A stretch of 64,000 nucleotides of DNA, taken from contig CAZFWP010000001.1 in NCBI GenBank assembly GCA_964522805.1, forward strand, positions 1-64,000, given 5' to 3'. Under the pieces are notes generated by a model, which saw only the letters and a program-made list of their open reading frames with translations, had not been told where the DNA came from and did not search any database. Positions 18,178 through 26,674 of the stretch are shown one piece after another (the first letter of the stretch is position 1; the number at the start of each line of letters is the position of its first letter). A program made the translations under genes and the position numbers. This DNA is from CAZBYL01 sp964522805 (GTDB taxonomy: Bacteria; Synergistota; Synergistia; Synergistales; Synergistaceae).

Positions 18178-19554
18178 ATGGCACAGCCTGAATATATAGG
18201 TGTTAAAGATATAGACGGCCCTTTTATTCTCTTAGAAAACGTCTCCGGTGTCGGCTATGGCGAACTTGTCAACATCAAAGACAGCAAGGGTAATATCCGC
18301 CACGGACAGGTAAAGTCTCTCAGCGAAAAAGCGACGCTGGTCCAGGTCTTCACCGGTACAGAAGACTTGGTTCCCAATACCACAAAGGTACGCTTTCTCG
18401 GCAAACCGCTTGAGGTGCACCTCTCAAAAAATATGCTCGGAAGAACTTTTAACGGCTTAGGGGAACCTCGGGACGGCTGCGGTGAGATTTTCGGCGGCAA
18501 GAAGGTTAATATTAACGGACTGCCTCTTAACCCTATGGCACGCCAGTACCCGAAAGACTTTATTCACACCGGCATTTCGGCTATTGACACACTGACGACT
18601 CTGATCCGTGGGCAGAAACTGCCGATATTCTCCGGCAACGGCCTGCCTCACAACCAGCTTGCGGTTCAAATAGCCACTCAGGCTAAAATTATGGGTTCTG
18701 AGGATTTCGCTGTCGTCTTCGCCGGCATCGGCATCAAGCATGATGACGCCGCCTACTTTACGCAGGAGCTTTCTTCGCGCGGACACAGCAACAACATCGT
18801 CACCTTCCTTAATCTAGCCGATGACCCTGTTATTGAGCGTATCGCCACACCGCGTATGGCTCTTTCAACAGCTGAGTATCTGGCATACGAACTGGGTCTT
18901 CACGTTCTGGTCGTCATTACAGACATGACAAGCTACTGCGAAGCTCTCCGCGAACTCGGAGTCGCGGCAGGCGAAGTTCCCAGCAGAAAGGGCTATCCCG
19001 CCTACCTCTACAGCGACTTAGCATCGCTCTATGAGCGAGCGGGAGTCGTTCGCGGAGTTGAGGGCAGCGTTACTCAGATACCGATACTGACAATGCCCAA
19101 TGACGACATAACGCACCCGATCCCTGACCTTACAGGTTTCATCACCGAAGGGCAGATAGTTCTTTCAAGAGACCTTGACGCGAAAAACATTTATCCGCCG
19201 ATTGACATTCTCACAAGCCTCTCCCGCCTGATGAAGGACGGCATCGGTAAGGGCTTCACACGTGAAGACCATCCCAGTGTATCCAGCCAGCTTTTCGCCT
19301 CCTACAGCCGTGTGCAGGAAGTCCGGTCCCTCGCCAGTGTTGTCGGTGAAGACGAGCTTTCTAAGAATGACAAGCTCTCTTTGGAATTCGGACACCTTTT
19401 TGAGGAGAAATTCCTTAAACAAGGCAAGGAAGACGACAGAGAAATCGGTTTCTCCTTGGATATGTCATGGGATATTCTCTCCTCCTTGCCGCGCAGCGAG
19501 CTGACACGTGTCTCACTAGCCGACATTCAGGAACATATTAAAAAAAGCGACTAG
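18178..19554 (+). CDS. atpB: V-type ATP synthase non-catalytic subunit B
   Basis: The 458-residue protein matches subunit B along its length: IRGQKLPIFSGNGLPHNQLA in place of a Walker A, ITDMTSYCEALRELGVAAGEVPSRKGYPAYLYSDLA, and TQIPILTMPNDDITHPIPDLTG. It alternates with A in the head and lacks a catalytic P-loop. Last gene of the operon; a strong terminator follows. Confidence 0.96.
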   Translation: MAQPEYIGVKDIDGPFILLENVSGVGYGELVNIKDSKGNIRHGQVKSLSEKATLVQVFTGTEDLVPNTTKVRFLGKPLEVHLSKNMLGRTFNGLGEPRDGCGEIFGGKKVNINGLPLNPMARQYPKDFIHTGISAIDTLTTLIRGQKLPIFSGNGLPHNQLAVQIATQAKIMGSEDFAVVFAGIGIKHDDAAYFTQELSSRGHSNNIVTFLNLADDPVIERIATPRMALSTAEYLAYELGLHVLVVITDMTSYCEALRELGVAAGEVPSRKGYPAYLYSDLASLYERAGVVRGVEGSVTQIPILTMPNDDITHPIPDLTGFITEGQIVLSRDLDAKNIYPPIDILTSLSRLMKDGIGKGFTREDHPSVSSQLFASYSRVQEVRSLASVVGEDELSKNDKLSLEFGHLFEEKFLKQGKEDDREIGFSLDMSWDILSSLPRSELTRVSLADIQEHIKKSD

Positions 19555-19575
19555 TCAAATCAGTAAACAAGAAAT

Positions 19576-19601
19576 GCCCGAAACCTAAACCGGTTTCGGG
19601 C
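19576..19601. terminator. Terminator after the V-ATPase operon
   Basis: A perfect 10-bp stem (GCCCGAAACC at 19576-19585, complement at 19592-19601) with a 6-nt loop, followed by GTTTCTGTCT on the plus strand. It lies between convergent genes and may serve both. Confidence 0.8.
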
Positions 19602-19664
19602 GTTTCTGTCTCTCATTATTTACACTCGCACTGCGGCTGACAAAACGCTGAACGCGAAATTGTT

Positions 19665-20603
19665 TTATACGACGGTTTTTCCCTTAATCGATGAATACCA
19701 ATATGCAAGGCCTTGTGAGTTCAGCCTGGTATCGACCTCTAAAAAATCATCAGTGTAGCTTATAGGGTCGACAATCCCATATCTGCGGCACAAAGATATG
19801 TGCAGCAGGCGAATCTCCGTTTTTATTTTTTCATAGTCACCTTTACATTTTTCCGTTATTTCCAGGTATTCAGCCAAACGAAGGCGGAGCTGCCGAGCGC
19901 AGTCTTCAATGTTGAGCAGTTCTCCAAAGTGGGTCATCAATATTTTTTTGGGGTTCATAGCGCATATTTTATCAATGGAAGCTGCCATGTCCTCAGGGTC
20001 AAACTGCACAGGAGAGGTTGTCGGTATCAGCCATCTGCCCTTTTCCACCGTCATCTCAGGATATGAGATGCCGAAGGCGTCTCCAGAAAACAGCGCGCCG
20101 CAGCTTTGGTCGTAGTAGGCATTGTGATGCTTAGCGTGCCCTGGAGTCTCAACGGTGATAATTTTTTTCTTGCCGACAGTGAAGGTGTAGCCATCTTCGG
20201 CACTGATGATTCTTGCACTGTCAATAGGGAGAATTTCGCCATACATTCGCGCTGTTTCTTCTCTGCCGTAGACCTCGCAAACGCCGGCTATCAGTTTTGA
20301 TGGGTCTGCCATGTGCCTTGATCCGCGCGGGTGTACCACCAGTTTCGCCTGCGGGTAGTCTCTCATATAGCTCCCCGCTCCACCGGCGTGGTCGAGATGC
20401 ACATGGGTGAGAGCGATAAACTCTACATTTTCACAGCTTATGCCCAGCTCATTCAGAGCAGCGTCCAAATATTCTTTAGAGGAATTGGTTGCAGTTTCAA
20501 CGATACAAGCTTTGCCCTCACTGGAGATAATATAAATGCAAGCGTTGTTTTCTCTTTCGTAAAAGCTATCCACACAGTAGATTCCGTCTCCTAAAGATAA
20601 CAA
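19665..20603 (-). CDS. MBL-fold metallo-hydrolase (glyoxalase II-like)
   Basis: The 312-residue protein has the metallo-beta-lactamase signature THVHLDHAGG (about residues 65-74), a second metal histidine in ETPGHAKHH, an aspartate in FSGDAFG, and a late histidine in MTHFGEL. These give a di-metal hydrolase site. The family hydrolyses thioesters, lactones or phosphoesters, and no neighbour indicates which. It appears to start with TTG at 20603, with GAGGGGG upstream at a long spacing. Convergent with the V-ATPase operon. Confidence 0.88.
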   Translation of the reverse strand: MLSLGDGIYCVDSFYERENNACIYIISSEGKACIVETATNSSKEYLDAALNELGISCENVEFIALTHVHLDHAGGAGSYMRDYPQAKLVVHPRGSRHMADPSKLIAGVCEVYGREETARMYGEILPIDSARIISAEDGYTFTVGKKKIITVETPGHAKHHNAYYDQSCGALFSGDAFGISYPEMTVEKGRWLIPTTSPVQFDPEDMAASIDKICAMNPKKILMTHFGELLNIEDCARQLRLRLAEYLEITEKCKGDYEKIKTEIRLLHISLCRRYGIVDPISYTDDFLEVDTRLNSQGLAYWYSSIKGKTVV

Positions 20604-20774
20604 AATTTCAGCCCCCTCTAATAACTTCTCTGATTATTAAGCTGGTTATGGTGCTTTTTCTCCTTATAAAAGCCGCTTTTTTCGAACTTGCGATATTCAG
20701 CTCGCCGTCAAAACAACGCAGCATATGGAATGCAATCTTACGCCGCGGCACTACTCGTTCCTCTTTGGGAGGGT

Positions 20775-21215
20775 TTAGAGCTGAGAGGTGCAGTGCGGAC
20801 AGCGTGTGGCGTTGTCATCAATCTCCGAGCAACAAAATTGGCATTTGCGCTTTGGGGCGGCTGCAGGTTCTTCTTTTTTGGGCATCACTTTCGCAACCGC
20901 CTTGACAATCATAAATATGGCAAAAGCTTGAATTATAAAGTTTATTACCGCATTGATAAAGTTGCCGTAAGCGATAACAGGCAGGCCCGCTGCCTGGGCT
21001 TCAGCAAGGGTTTTCACCTCTGTGCCGGAAAGATTGATGTAAAGGTTTGAGAAGTCAACACCGCCAAGCATCATTCCCACAGGCGGCATAATTATGTCGG
21101 TAACCAGCGAAGCCGCAATCTTACCGAAAGCAGCACCGATAATAACGCCGACTGCCATGTCCAAAACATTTCCGCGCATGGCAAATTTTTTAAAATCTTC
21201 AAGCAATGACATCAT
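20775..21215 (-). CDS. mscL: Large-conductance mechanosensitive channel MscL with C-terminal zinc ribbon
   Basis: About 146 residues. The N-terminal FKKFAMRGNVLDMAVGVIIGAAFGKI and second membrane helix (FINAVINFIIQAFAIFMIVKAV) are diagnostic of MscL, the homopentameric tension-gated pore that releases solutes on osmotic downshock. In place of the usual charged C-terminal helix bundle the protein ends with two CxxC pairs (CQFC and CPHC) around SEIDDNATR, a zinc-ribbon knuckle. ATG at 21215 (or 21212) is preferred to the GTG at 21230, since GGGGG lies upstream of it. Stand-alone gene. Confidence 0.93.
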   Translation of the reverse strand: MMSLLEDFKKFAMRGNVLDMAVGVIIGAAFGKIAASLVTDIIMPPVGMMLGGVDFSNLYINLSGTEVKTLAEAQAAGLPVIAYGNFINAVINFIIQAFAIFMIVKAVAKVMPKKEEPAAAPKRKCQFCCSEIDDNATRCPHCTSQL

Positions 21216-21281
21216 CAATTGTTCCCCCACAGTCTGAGTAGTTAATTCTTGTACAATTTGTATATTATACTGCCTCTTAGC

Positions 21282-22079
21282 TTAATCCCAAGATAGCTTC
21301 GGCACCGCATCCAGAAGCGAGCAGGTATAGGGATTTTGCGGGTGACTGAGCACCTCAGCTGCAACGCCCTCTTCGCAAACCATCCCATCCTTCATTACCG
21401 CTATTTTGGCTGCGGCACGTCCCGCCAGCAAGAGGTCATGAGTAACAAAGATTAGAGACATGCCCAATTTGGTGCGACGTTCGAGAACTTCGATGATTTC
21501 TCCTCTGGTGGAAACATCTTGCATCGAGGTCGGCTCATCGCATAAGAGCAGTTTGGGCGAGAGCATCAACGCTCTGGCTATTTCTACCCTCTGTCTTTGA
21601 CCGCCTGAGAGGCTAACGGCGCGTGATGCCAAAATTCTCTCGTCCTTAAGTCCCAATTCAGCAAGCAGCCCCGCCGCCCGCTCCGCACGCTCGGACTTTG
21701 TCAGAGGCGAAGCGGCTATTATGGCCGGTTCTATGACGGATTCCATCACCGTAAGCCCGGGCGGTATCGCACCATAAGGGTCTTGGGGAATGTAGCCGCA
21801 CATTCTGCGAAGACGGTTAAAATTCTCCGCGGGCAATTTTCCTGTATCCGTACCTAACAGAAAGATAGTACCGGACTCTCGGGGCACAAGCCCCATAACA
21901 GCGCGCATTAAGGTCGTTTTACCGCTGCCCGATTCGCCTACGACCGCAATTGAGTCGCCGCGGTGAAGTTGCAGCGATACGTCGTTGACAGCTTTATGAG
22001 GAAGTCCTTTTTTTGATGTGAAGGAGACTGTTACTTTGTCTATTTTCAGTATCAAATCATTTTCCGCCGTATTGATCAT
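21282..22079 (-). CDS. Peptide/nickel-type ABC transporter ATP-binding protein (DppF/NikE-like)
   Basis: The 265-residue protein has Walker A GESGSGKTT, signature LSGGQRQRVEIARAL, Walker B LLLCDEPTS and the H-loop FVTHD. It lacks the usual C-terminal oligopeptide-transporter extension with a Cys motif. Last gene of the five-gene transporter operon; the second ATPase lies 9 nt upstream. It energises import together with it. Confidence 0.92.
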   Translation of the reverse strand: MINTAENDLILKIDKVTVSFTSKKGLPHKAVNDVSLQLHRGDSIAVVGESGSGKTTLMRAVMGLVPRESGTIFLLGTDTGKLPAENFNRLRRMCGYIPQDPYGAIPPGLTVMESVIEPAIIAASPLTKSERAERAAGLLAELGLKDERILASRAVSLSGGQRQRVEIARALMLSPKLLLCDEPTSMQDVSTRGEIIEVLERRTKLGMSLIFVTHDLLLAGRAAAKIAVMKDGMVCEEGVAAEVLSHPQNPYTCSLLDAVPKLSWD

Positions 22080-22088
22080 CTACACCTC

Positions 22089-22859
22089 CTACAGCATTGC
22101 CTTAACAAGTGACGCCGTGTAGCTGCGGCGCGGGCTTTCTATTATTTGCCTAGGTGTTCCCGACTCAACCAATTGTCCATCCTTCATAACCAAGAGATTA
22201 TCGCACACTGAAGCCGCCATCGGCAGATCGTGAGTAACCAGTAAGATAGTCAGCCCCTTTTCTTGGCGCAAACGGGCTAAGAGCTTAAGGATACCGGCTT
22301 GAGTAACCACATCGAGAGCTGTTGTCGGCTCGTCGGCAAACAGCATCGTAGGAGAGCAGGCAAGAGCCAAAGCTATCGCAGCCCGCTGTTTTTGTCCTCC
22401 TGAAAGTTCATGTGGGTAACGCCCGGCCAAATCTTTAGGCAGACCTACCTCCTCCAGCAAAGAAGAAATCTTTGCCGCTGCCGCCGCTTTTTTGATGCCA
22501 AGGTGTATATCGAGAACTTCGGCGATATGGCGCCCAATTGTTAGTACGGGCGTGAAGGAGTTCAGCGCCCCTTGAGGAACGAGAGCCAGTTCTTTCCAGC
22601 GATGGCGGCGAATGACGCTATCTTCCATCGCCGCTAGGTTTTCACCGCGCCAAAGGATCTCTCCGTAGATAGAGCTCCCCTGAGGCAGCAGTCCCAAAGA
22701 GGCAGAGATGATTGTGCTTTTACCGCTTCCCGACTCGCCGACAAGAGCGGAAAAAGAGCCTCTAAAGAGGGCAAAGGAGACGTCACTAACTGCCTCTGAG
22801 GGAGAATCTTTATAACGAACGCGAAGGTTTCTCACTTCAAACACTTTTGCCGCCCCCAA
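22089..22859 (-). CDS. Peptide/nickel-type ABC transporter ATP-binding protein (DppD/NikD-like)
   Basis: The 256-residue protein has Walker A GESGSGKST, LVPQGALNSFTPVLTIG (Q-loop, typical of Dpp/Opp ATPases), signature LSGGQKQRAAIALAL and Walker B MLFADEPTTALD. It overlaps the upstream permease gene by 23 bp. Like its partner it is short, without the C-terminal extension common in DppD. Confidence 0.92.
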   Translation of the reverse strand: MGAAKVFEVRNLRVRYKDSPSEAVSDVSFALFRGSFSALVGESGSGKSTIISASLGLLPQGSSIYGEILWRGENLAAMEDSVIRRHRWKELALVPQGALNSFTPVLTIGRHIAEVLDIHLGIKKAAAAAKISSLLEEVGLPKDLAGRYPHELSGGQKQRAAIALALACSPTMLFADEPTTALDVVTQAGILKLLARLRQEKGLTILLVTHDLPMAASVCDNLLVMKDGQLVESGTPRQIIESPRRSYTASLVKAML

Positions 22860-24015
22860 GTCTTGGATCGATAAGCTCTTCCAAATAGCGTCCGATATCC
22901 ATAAAGATTAAACAGATAAAGACAATACCGATTCCAGGAGGCAGCAGCAGCCACCAAGCTCCCTCAGTAAAGGCACCGAAAGAGTGAGCTTCGTGCAGCA
23001 TTCTTCCCCATGATATCAGCCTAGGGTCTGAAAGGCCGAGAAAAGCCAAACCTGCCTCAGAGAGAATCGCCCCCGGCACGCCAAGAGCCAAATTGGCAAG
23101 AAGGATTGGCGCCGTCTCGGGCACTAAGTGGCGAAAGAGGATGTAGCTTCTTTTAGCTCCTAAAGCCTTCAAACCTTCTACCCAGGGGCTTTCACGAACG
23201 GTAAGCACCAAAGAACGGACAGAACGCGCTGTGCCCATCCAGGAGAAGATAGATAGTATCAAAACCATCTGCCAAAGTCCCTTCCCCCATACTCCCGCAA
23301 GCACCATCAAGATGGGCAAGGTGGGAATGGAAAGCAGAATGTCCACAGTCCTCATAATCAAGGCATCGGTCCAGCCTCCCACATAGCCTGCGCCGAGTCC
23401 GAGCCCAAGCCCCAAAAGGCTGGCTATCAGTGTGGCAGCGATGCCGATAATCAACGAAGTTCTGATGCCGTAAATCAACATGAGAAAGACGTCTCTGCCT
23501 CTTTGATCGGTGCCGAGCAAACCATGCCTTGTGCCAGGAAGGGAGAGCCTTAAATCCACAAAGTCCGCTCCGCTGACATCAAGCGCATAGCTGCCGCAGG
23601 AGGGAAAAAGTTTACTCAGGCTGCTGCCGATTAAAGGAACACCTATCTGCTGTTTAAAAAGCATGTCCCGTCCGTCAAGGTTTATATAGTAGATCGACTG
23701 TCCTTGAAGCTCAGAGAGCACAGTCTCCCCAGCAGGCGAACGCCAGGTGAGCCGCACCGTAGATTGGGGCTTCGCCTTTATCTCTCCATTTAGAGCAAAT
23801 ATCGCCGGAGGCAGATAGTGCCAATCAAACGACAGCTCTTTTGTCAAAAAGTGATATTCGCAGTCGGGCGCCATTGTACGGTTCCACCACAGCGGTCTGG
23901 CAAAGGGGGCTCCCGCTGTGTCTGTGGGGTGCCCTTTCATCAGCATCGGCGCAAACATTCCCACCAGGACGATGATGATAAAGGCGATGATGCTCTTCCG
24001 CTTTAAGATACTCAT
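22837..24015 (-). CDS. Peptide/nickel-type ABC transporter permease (DppC-like) with extracytoplasmic insert
   Basis: The 392-residue protein ends with a normal DppC core: LGTDQRGRDVFLMLIYGIR, EAA-loop region GLKALGAKRSYILFRHLVPE, and about six membrane helices. Typical DppC has about 290-300 residues; the excess is a stretch of some 120 residues between the first membrane helix (8-25) and the LGTD motif, containing polar beta-type sequence and predicted to lie outside the membrane. It pairs with the DppB-like permease, with which its gene overlaps by one base. Confidence 0.92.
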   Translation of the reverse strand: MSILKRKSIIAFIIIVLVGMFAPMLMKGHPTDTAGAPFARPLWWNRTMAPDCEYHFLTKELSFDWHYLPPAIFALNGEIKAKPQSTVRLTWRSPAGETVLSELQGQSIYYINLDGRDMLFKQQIGVPLIGSSLSKLFPSCGSYALDVSGADFVDLRLSLPGTRHGLLGTDQRGRDVFLMLIYGIRTSLIIGIAATLIASLLGLGLGLGAGYVGGWTDALIMRTVDILLSIPTLPILMVLAGVWGKGLWQMVLILSIFSWMGTARSVRSLVLTVRESPWVEGLKALGAKRSYILFRHLVPETAPILLANLALGVPGAILSEAGLAFLGLSDPRLISWGRMLHEAHSFGAFTEGAWWLLLPPGIGIVFICLIFMDIGRYLEELIDPRLGGGKSV

Positions 24016-24992
24016 CAGTTGTTCTCTCCCTCAATCCTGACACGCGGATCTGCAAAGCCATAGACTATATCCGCAGCGAGGTTGCAAAACACCGTCATCA
24101 AAGCTAAAAGATAAAAAGCTGCGCCTGCTGAAGGGTAGTCATGTCCGGAAACAGCTTCAAGCAGAAAGGTGCCTACCCCGTACAGAGAGAAGACCGACTC
24201 GGTGATCACTGCACCAGAGACCAGTCCCGGTAGCGACATCAGTAAAATTGTCAATATAGGCGGCAATATGGTGCGGAAGGCGTGCCCATAGACCACGCGG
24301 CGCGGCGGCAGCCCGCGCGCCCTAGCCATCAGCACGAAGTCCTCTCCCAACGCTCTGACCATCAGATTTCTCACATAAAGAGCCCAGCCGCCAAATCCCA
24401 TCAAAGTCAGAGAAAGCACCGGCAAGGCCAAATGGCGGCAATAGTCGTACAGAAGCGGCCAGAAGTCCGTGGGAGGAGGAACAGAGAGACTGCCGCGCAG
24501 AGGAAAGATGGCAAAGGTGCGCGCAAGCAGCATTAGAAGCACCAGCTGCACAAAAAAACCGGGAAAAGAGGAGGTAACAGCTCCGGCGCGCAGCACCAGC
24601 CGCTCGATGAATTTGCCGCGATTGAGAGCAGCTTTGATTCCCAGCCAAATACCCAAAACTGCGGATAAAAACATGGACATAGACATCAAAATAACCGTTG
24701 AGGGCAGGCGCGAGAGCAGTTCATCCCACACCGGCTTACGGCTTAAAAACGAGAGTCCGAAGCTGAATGTCAGCATCTGCTTAATATAGAGAAAGAACTG
24801 TTCCGCAAGCGGCCTGTCAAGCCCGTAAAGCTCCCGTAGCCTATCTTTTGCCTCCGGAGAAAAATTAGGGTCAATAATGGTGCTGACCGCATCTCCCGGC
24901 ATGATGCGAAAGAGAATAAAATTTAAAATCAGCACCGCTGCCAACACTGCTAAAGAAGACAGCAGGCGCCGTAAAAGCCATGAGCGCTTCAT
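24015..24992 (-). CDS. Peptide/nickel-type ABC transporter permease (DppB-like)
   Basis: The 325-residue protein has the DppB start LLSSLAVLAAVLILNFILFRIMPGDAV, the region LRELYGLDRPLAEQFFLYI, and the EAA loop ARARGLPPRRVVYGHAFRTILPP. Length and six-helix pattern are standard. It overlaps the binding-protein gene by 4 bp and the DppC-like gene by 1 bp, so the operon is tightly coupled. Confidence 0.93.
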   Translation of the reverse strand: MKRSWLLRRLLSSLAVLAAVLILNFILFRIMPGDAVSTIIDPNFSPEAKDRLRELYGLDRPLAEQFFLYIKQMLTFSFGLSFLSRKPVWDELLSRLPSTVILMSMSMFLSAVLGIWLGIKAALNRGKFIERLVLRAGAVTSSFPGFFVQLVLLMLLARTFAIFPLRGSLSVPPPTDFWPLLYDYCRHLALPVLSLTLMGFGGWALYVRNLMVRALGEDFVLMARARGLPPRRVVYGHAFRTILPPILTILLMSLPGLVSGAVITESVFSLYGVGTFLLEAVSGHDYPSAGAAFYLLALMTVFCNLAADIVYGFADPRVRIEGENN

Positions 24993-26674
24993 CGCACCGC
25001 CGCCTTTTTATTTTTCAACATTCTAAAATAGGGGTTTTTTTTCATCATCACATATTCACCCGGCCTGTACTCTTCAAGCATAAAGGGACCGCAGCCCACT
25101 AGCCCTACCGGCCCTGACTTGCCGCTTTTATCCAAAGGGTTCCAGTTCTGCCAATCTGTAATGCGGTCAAGCACCCGCTTAGGCATACAGCCAATACCGC
25201 CGATATTATCCAAATACCAATAACTGACGCCCTTCATCTTCACTGTGAGAGTGTTGCCCGATACCGTCACCGCATCGACATTTTTTACTGAGTCGAAAAA
25301 ACGGGGAATTTTATTTTTGTGCAAAAAATCTATCGTGGCCTTCACATCGGCGGCAGTTAACGGCGTGCTGTCATTCCAGCGCAGCCCGGGCGCAATTTGA
25401 AATACCAGCTCCGTGTGTGCCTCATTACCGCGCCCAACGGTCTTAACTTTCCAACTCTCCGCCAAAGCCGGCATCTCTTCCAAAGTAAATGGGTTCATCC
25501 CGACCATAGAGTCGTATATCAGTCCCAGCACCTGCCACGAGTAGGCACTGGAGGCAACAAAGGGATTTAAATTCCGCGGTTCGTCGGGCAAAACCATGTT
25601 AAGCGGCCTGGAACGTCCGTCCTTTGGCTCAGCCATCATCAAAGTCCAAACATTATCGACAGTGATTTTATCCGTTGTAAGGATATTTTTCCATAAACGT
25701 GAGACACCCGCCACGGAAAAGCGGCTGTAAATAGGCACGGAAGGGACAAGGTCGGCCAGCAGGCGCTGAACCTTATCGGACGCAGCCTTGGCAGCCTGCT
25801 TGTCTTTGGCGAATCGTAAATGCAGCAAAGCTTCGTCAAGGCGCTTATCATTGGTGGCGGTGACGTTGTAGCCGCCGTCTACAATCATTGAGCTATGGTA
25901 AAAAGAGTATAGGGAATCAGGATTACGTCCCATACTCCAAGCAAGAACCGCCATGGAATAGTCTTTGCGGTCAAGCTTAGCGATCATCGCGGAAAAATCC
26001 ATCGGTTCAGACTCCACGGGAAACCCTATAGCCCGCAAAGAGTCGGCAATTTGCTCCGCCATCTCCGCTGTCGTCGGAGCTACATTGGCAAGCGGCGTAA
26101 GAATTTTTAGCGGCGGGAGCGTCTTACCATCGGGCGTCACCAATATTCCCTTGATATTCCACGAGTAGCCTCTTGATTTCAGCTTCTCCCTCGCTTTTTC
26201 GCGGTTGAAAATTGTTTTGCCGCTCTCAGGCAGAGACCACGGAGAAACAGGAGGCAGCCAGCTGTTTATCGGTTCGCAGTAGCCGGAATATATCGTACGG
26301 ACGATGTTGTTGCGGTCAATAGCCTCCGCCGCGGCCTGTCTAACATATTTATCATTCCAAGGAGCTTTTTGGTTGTTCAGAAGCAGAAAAAAGGCATGAT
26401 AACCTCTGGCAAGCGACATTTGGAATTTGGTGTTACGGCTGAGCCGTTCAATATCAGATGGTCTGACAATTTCACTGATAATATCGAGCTCTCCCCGCTC
26501 CGCCGCCATTATCTGGGCATCGGAATTTCTAATGATAAGCATACATAATTTATCTGTGCGGGGACCGTAAACATTGGATGGGTCAAATGGTTCACCAGCA
26601 AATAAAGATGCCGGCACGGCGAAAAAAAGCAGTGCGGAGATAAATATAATAATTTTTGTTTTGTCTAAAGGCAT
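24989..26674 (-). CDS. Family 5 extracellular solute-binding protein, apparently circularly permuted
   Basis: The 561-residue exported protein (signal peptide to about A26) binds the transporter's substrate. Residues about 38-347 match the C-terminal two-thirds of ordinary SBP_bac_5 proteins: DKLCMLIIRNSDAQIMAAERGELDII, KYVRQAAAEAIDRNNIVRTI, ILTPLA, AVLAWSMGRNPD, PSVPIYSRF. Residues about 357-555 match the normal N-terminal part: MVLPDEPRNLNPF, LGLIYDSMVG, MPALAESW, LRWNDSTPLTAADVKATIDF, VGCGPFMLEEYRPGEYV. The order is therefore reversed, while total length is normal. The join is the linker AEPKDGRSRP (348-357), and the new termini fall in the loop after the NPYF motif. Substrate unknown, probably a peptide. 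Starts ATG 26674, overlapping the regulator stop. Confidence 0.88.
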   Translation of the reverse strand: MPLDKTKIIIFISALLFFAVPASLFAGEPFDPSNVYGPRTDKLCMLIIRNSDAQIMAAERGELDIISEIVRPSDIERLSRNTKFQMSLARGYHAFFLLLNNQKAPWNDKYVRQAAAEAIDRNNIVRTIYSGYCEPINSWLPPVSPWSLPESGKTIFNREKAREKLKSRGYSWNIKGILVTPDGKTLPPLKILTPLANVAPTTAEMAEQIADSLRAIGFPVESEPMDFSAMIAKLDRKDYSMAVLAWSMGRNPDSLYSFYHSSMIVDGGYNVTATNDKRLDEALLHLRFAKDKQAAKAASDKVQRLLADLVPSVPIYSRFSVAGVSRLWKNILTTDKITVDNVWTLMMAEPKDGRSRPLNMVLPDEPRNLNPFVASSAYSWQVLGLIYDSMVGMNPFTLEEMPALAESWKVKTVGRGNEAHTELVFQIAPGLRWNDSTPLTAADVKATIDFLHKNKIPRFFDSVKNVDAVTVSGNTLTVKMKGVSYWYLDNIGGIGCMPKRVLDRITDWQNWNPLDKSGKSGPVGLVGCGPFMLEEYRPGEYVMMKKNPYFRMLKNKKAAVR

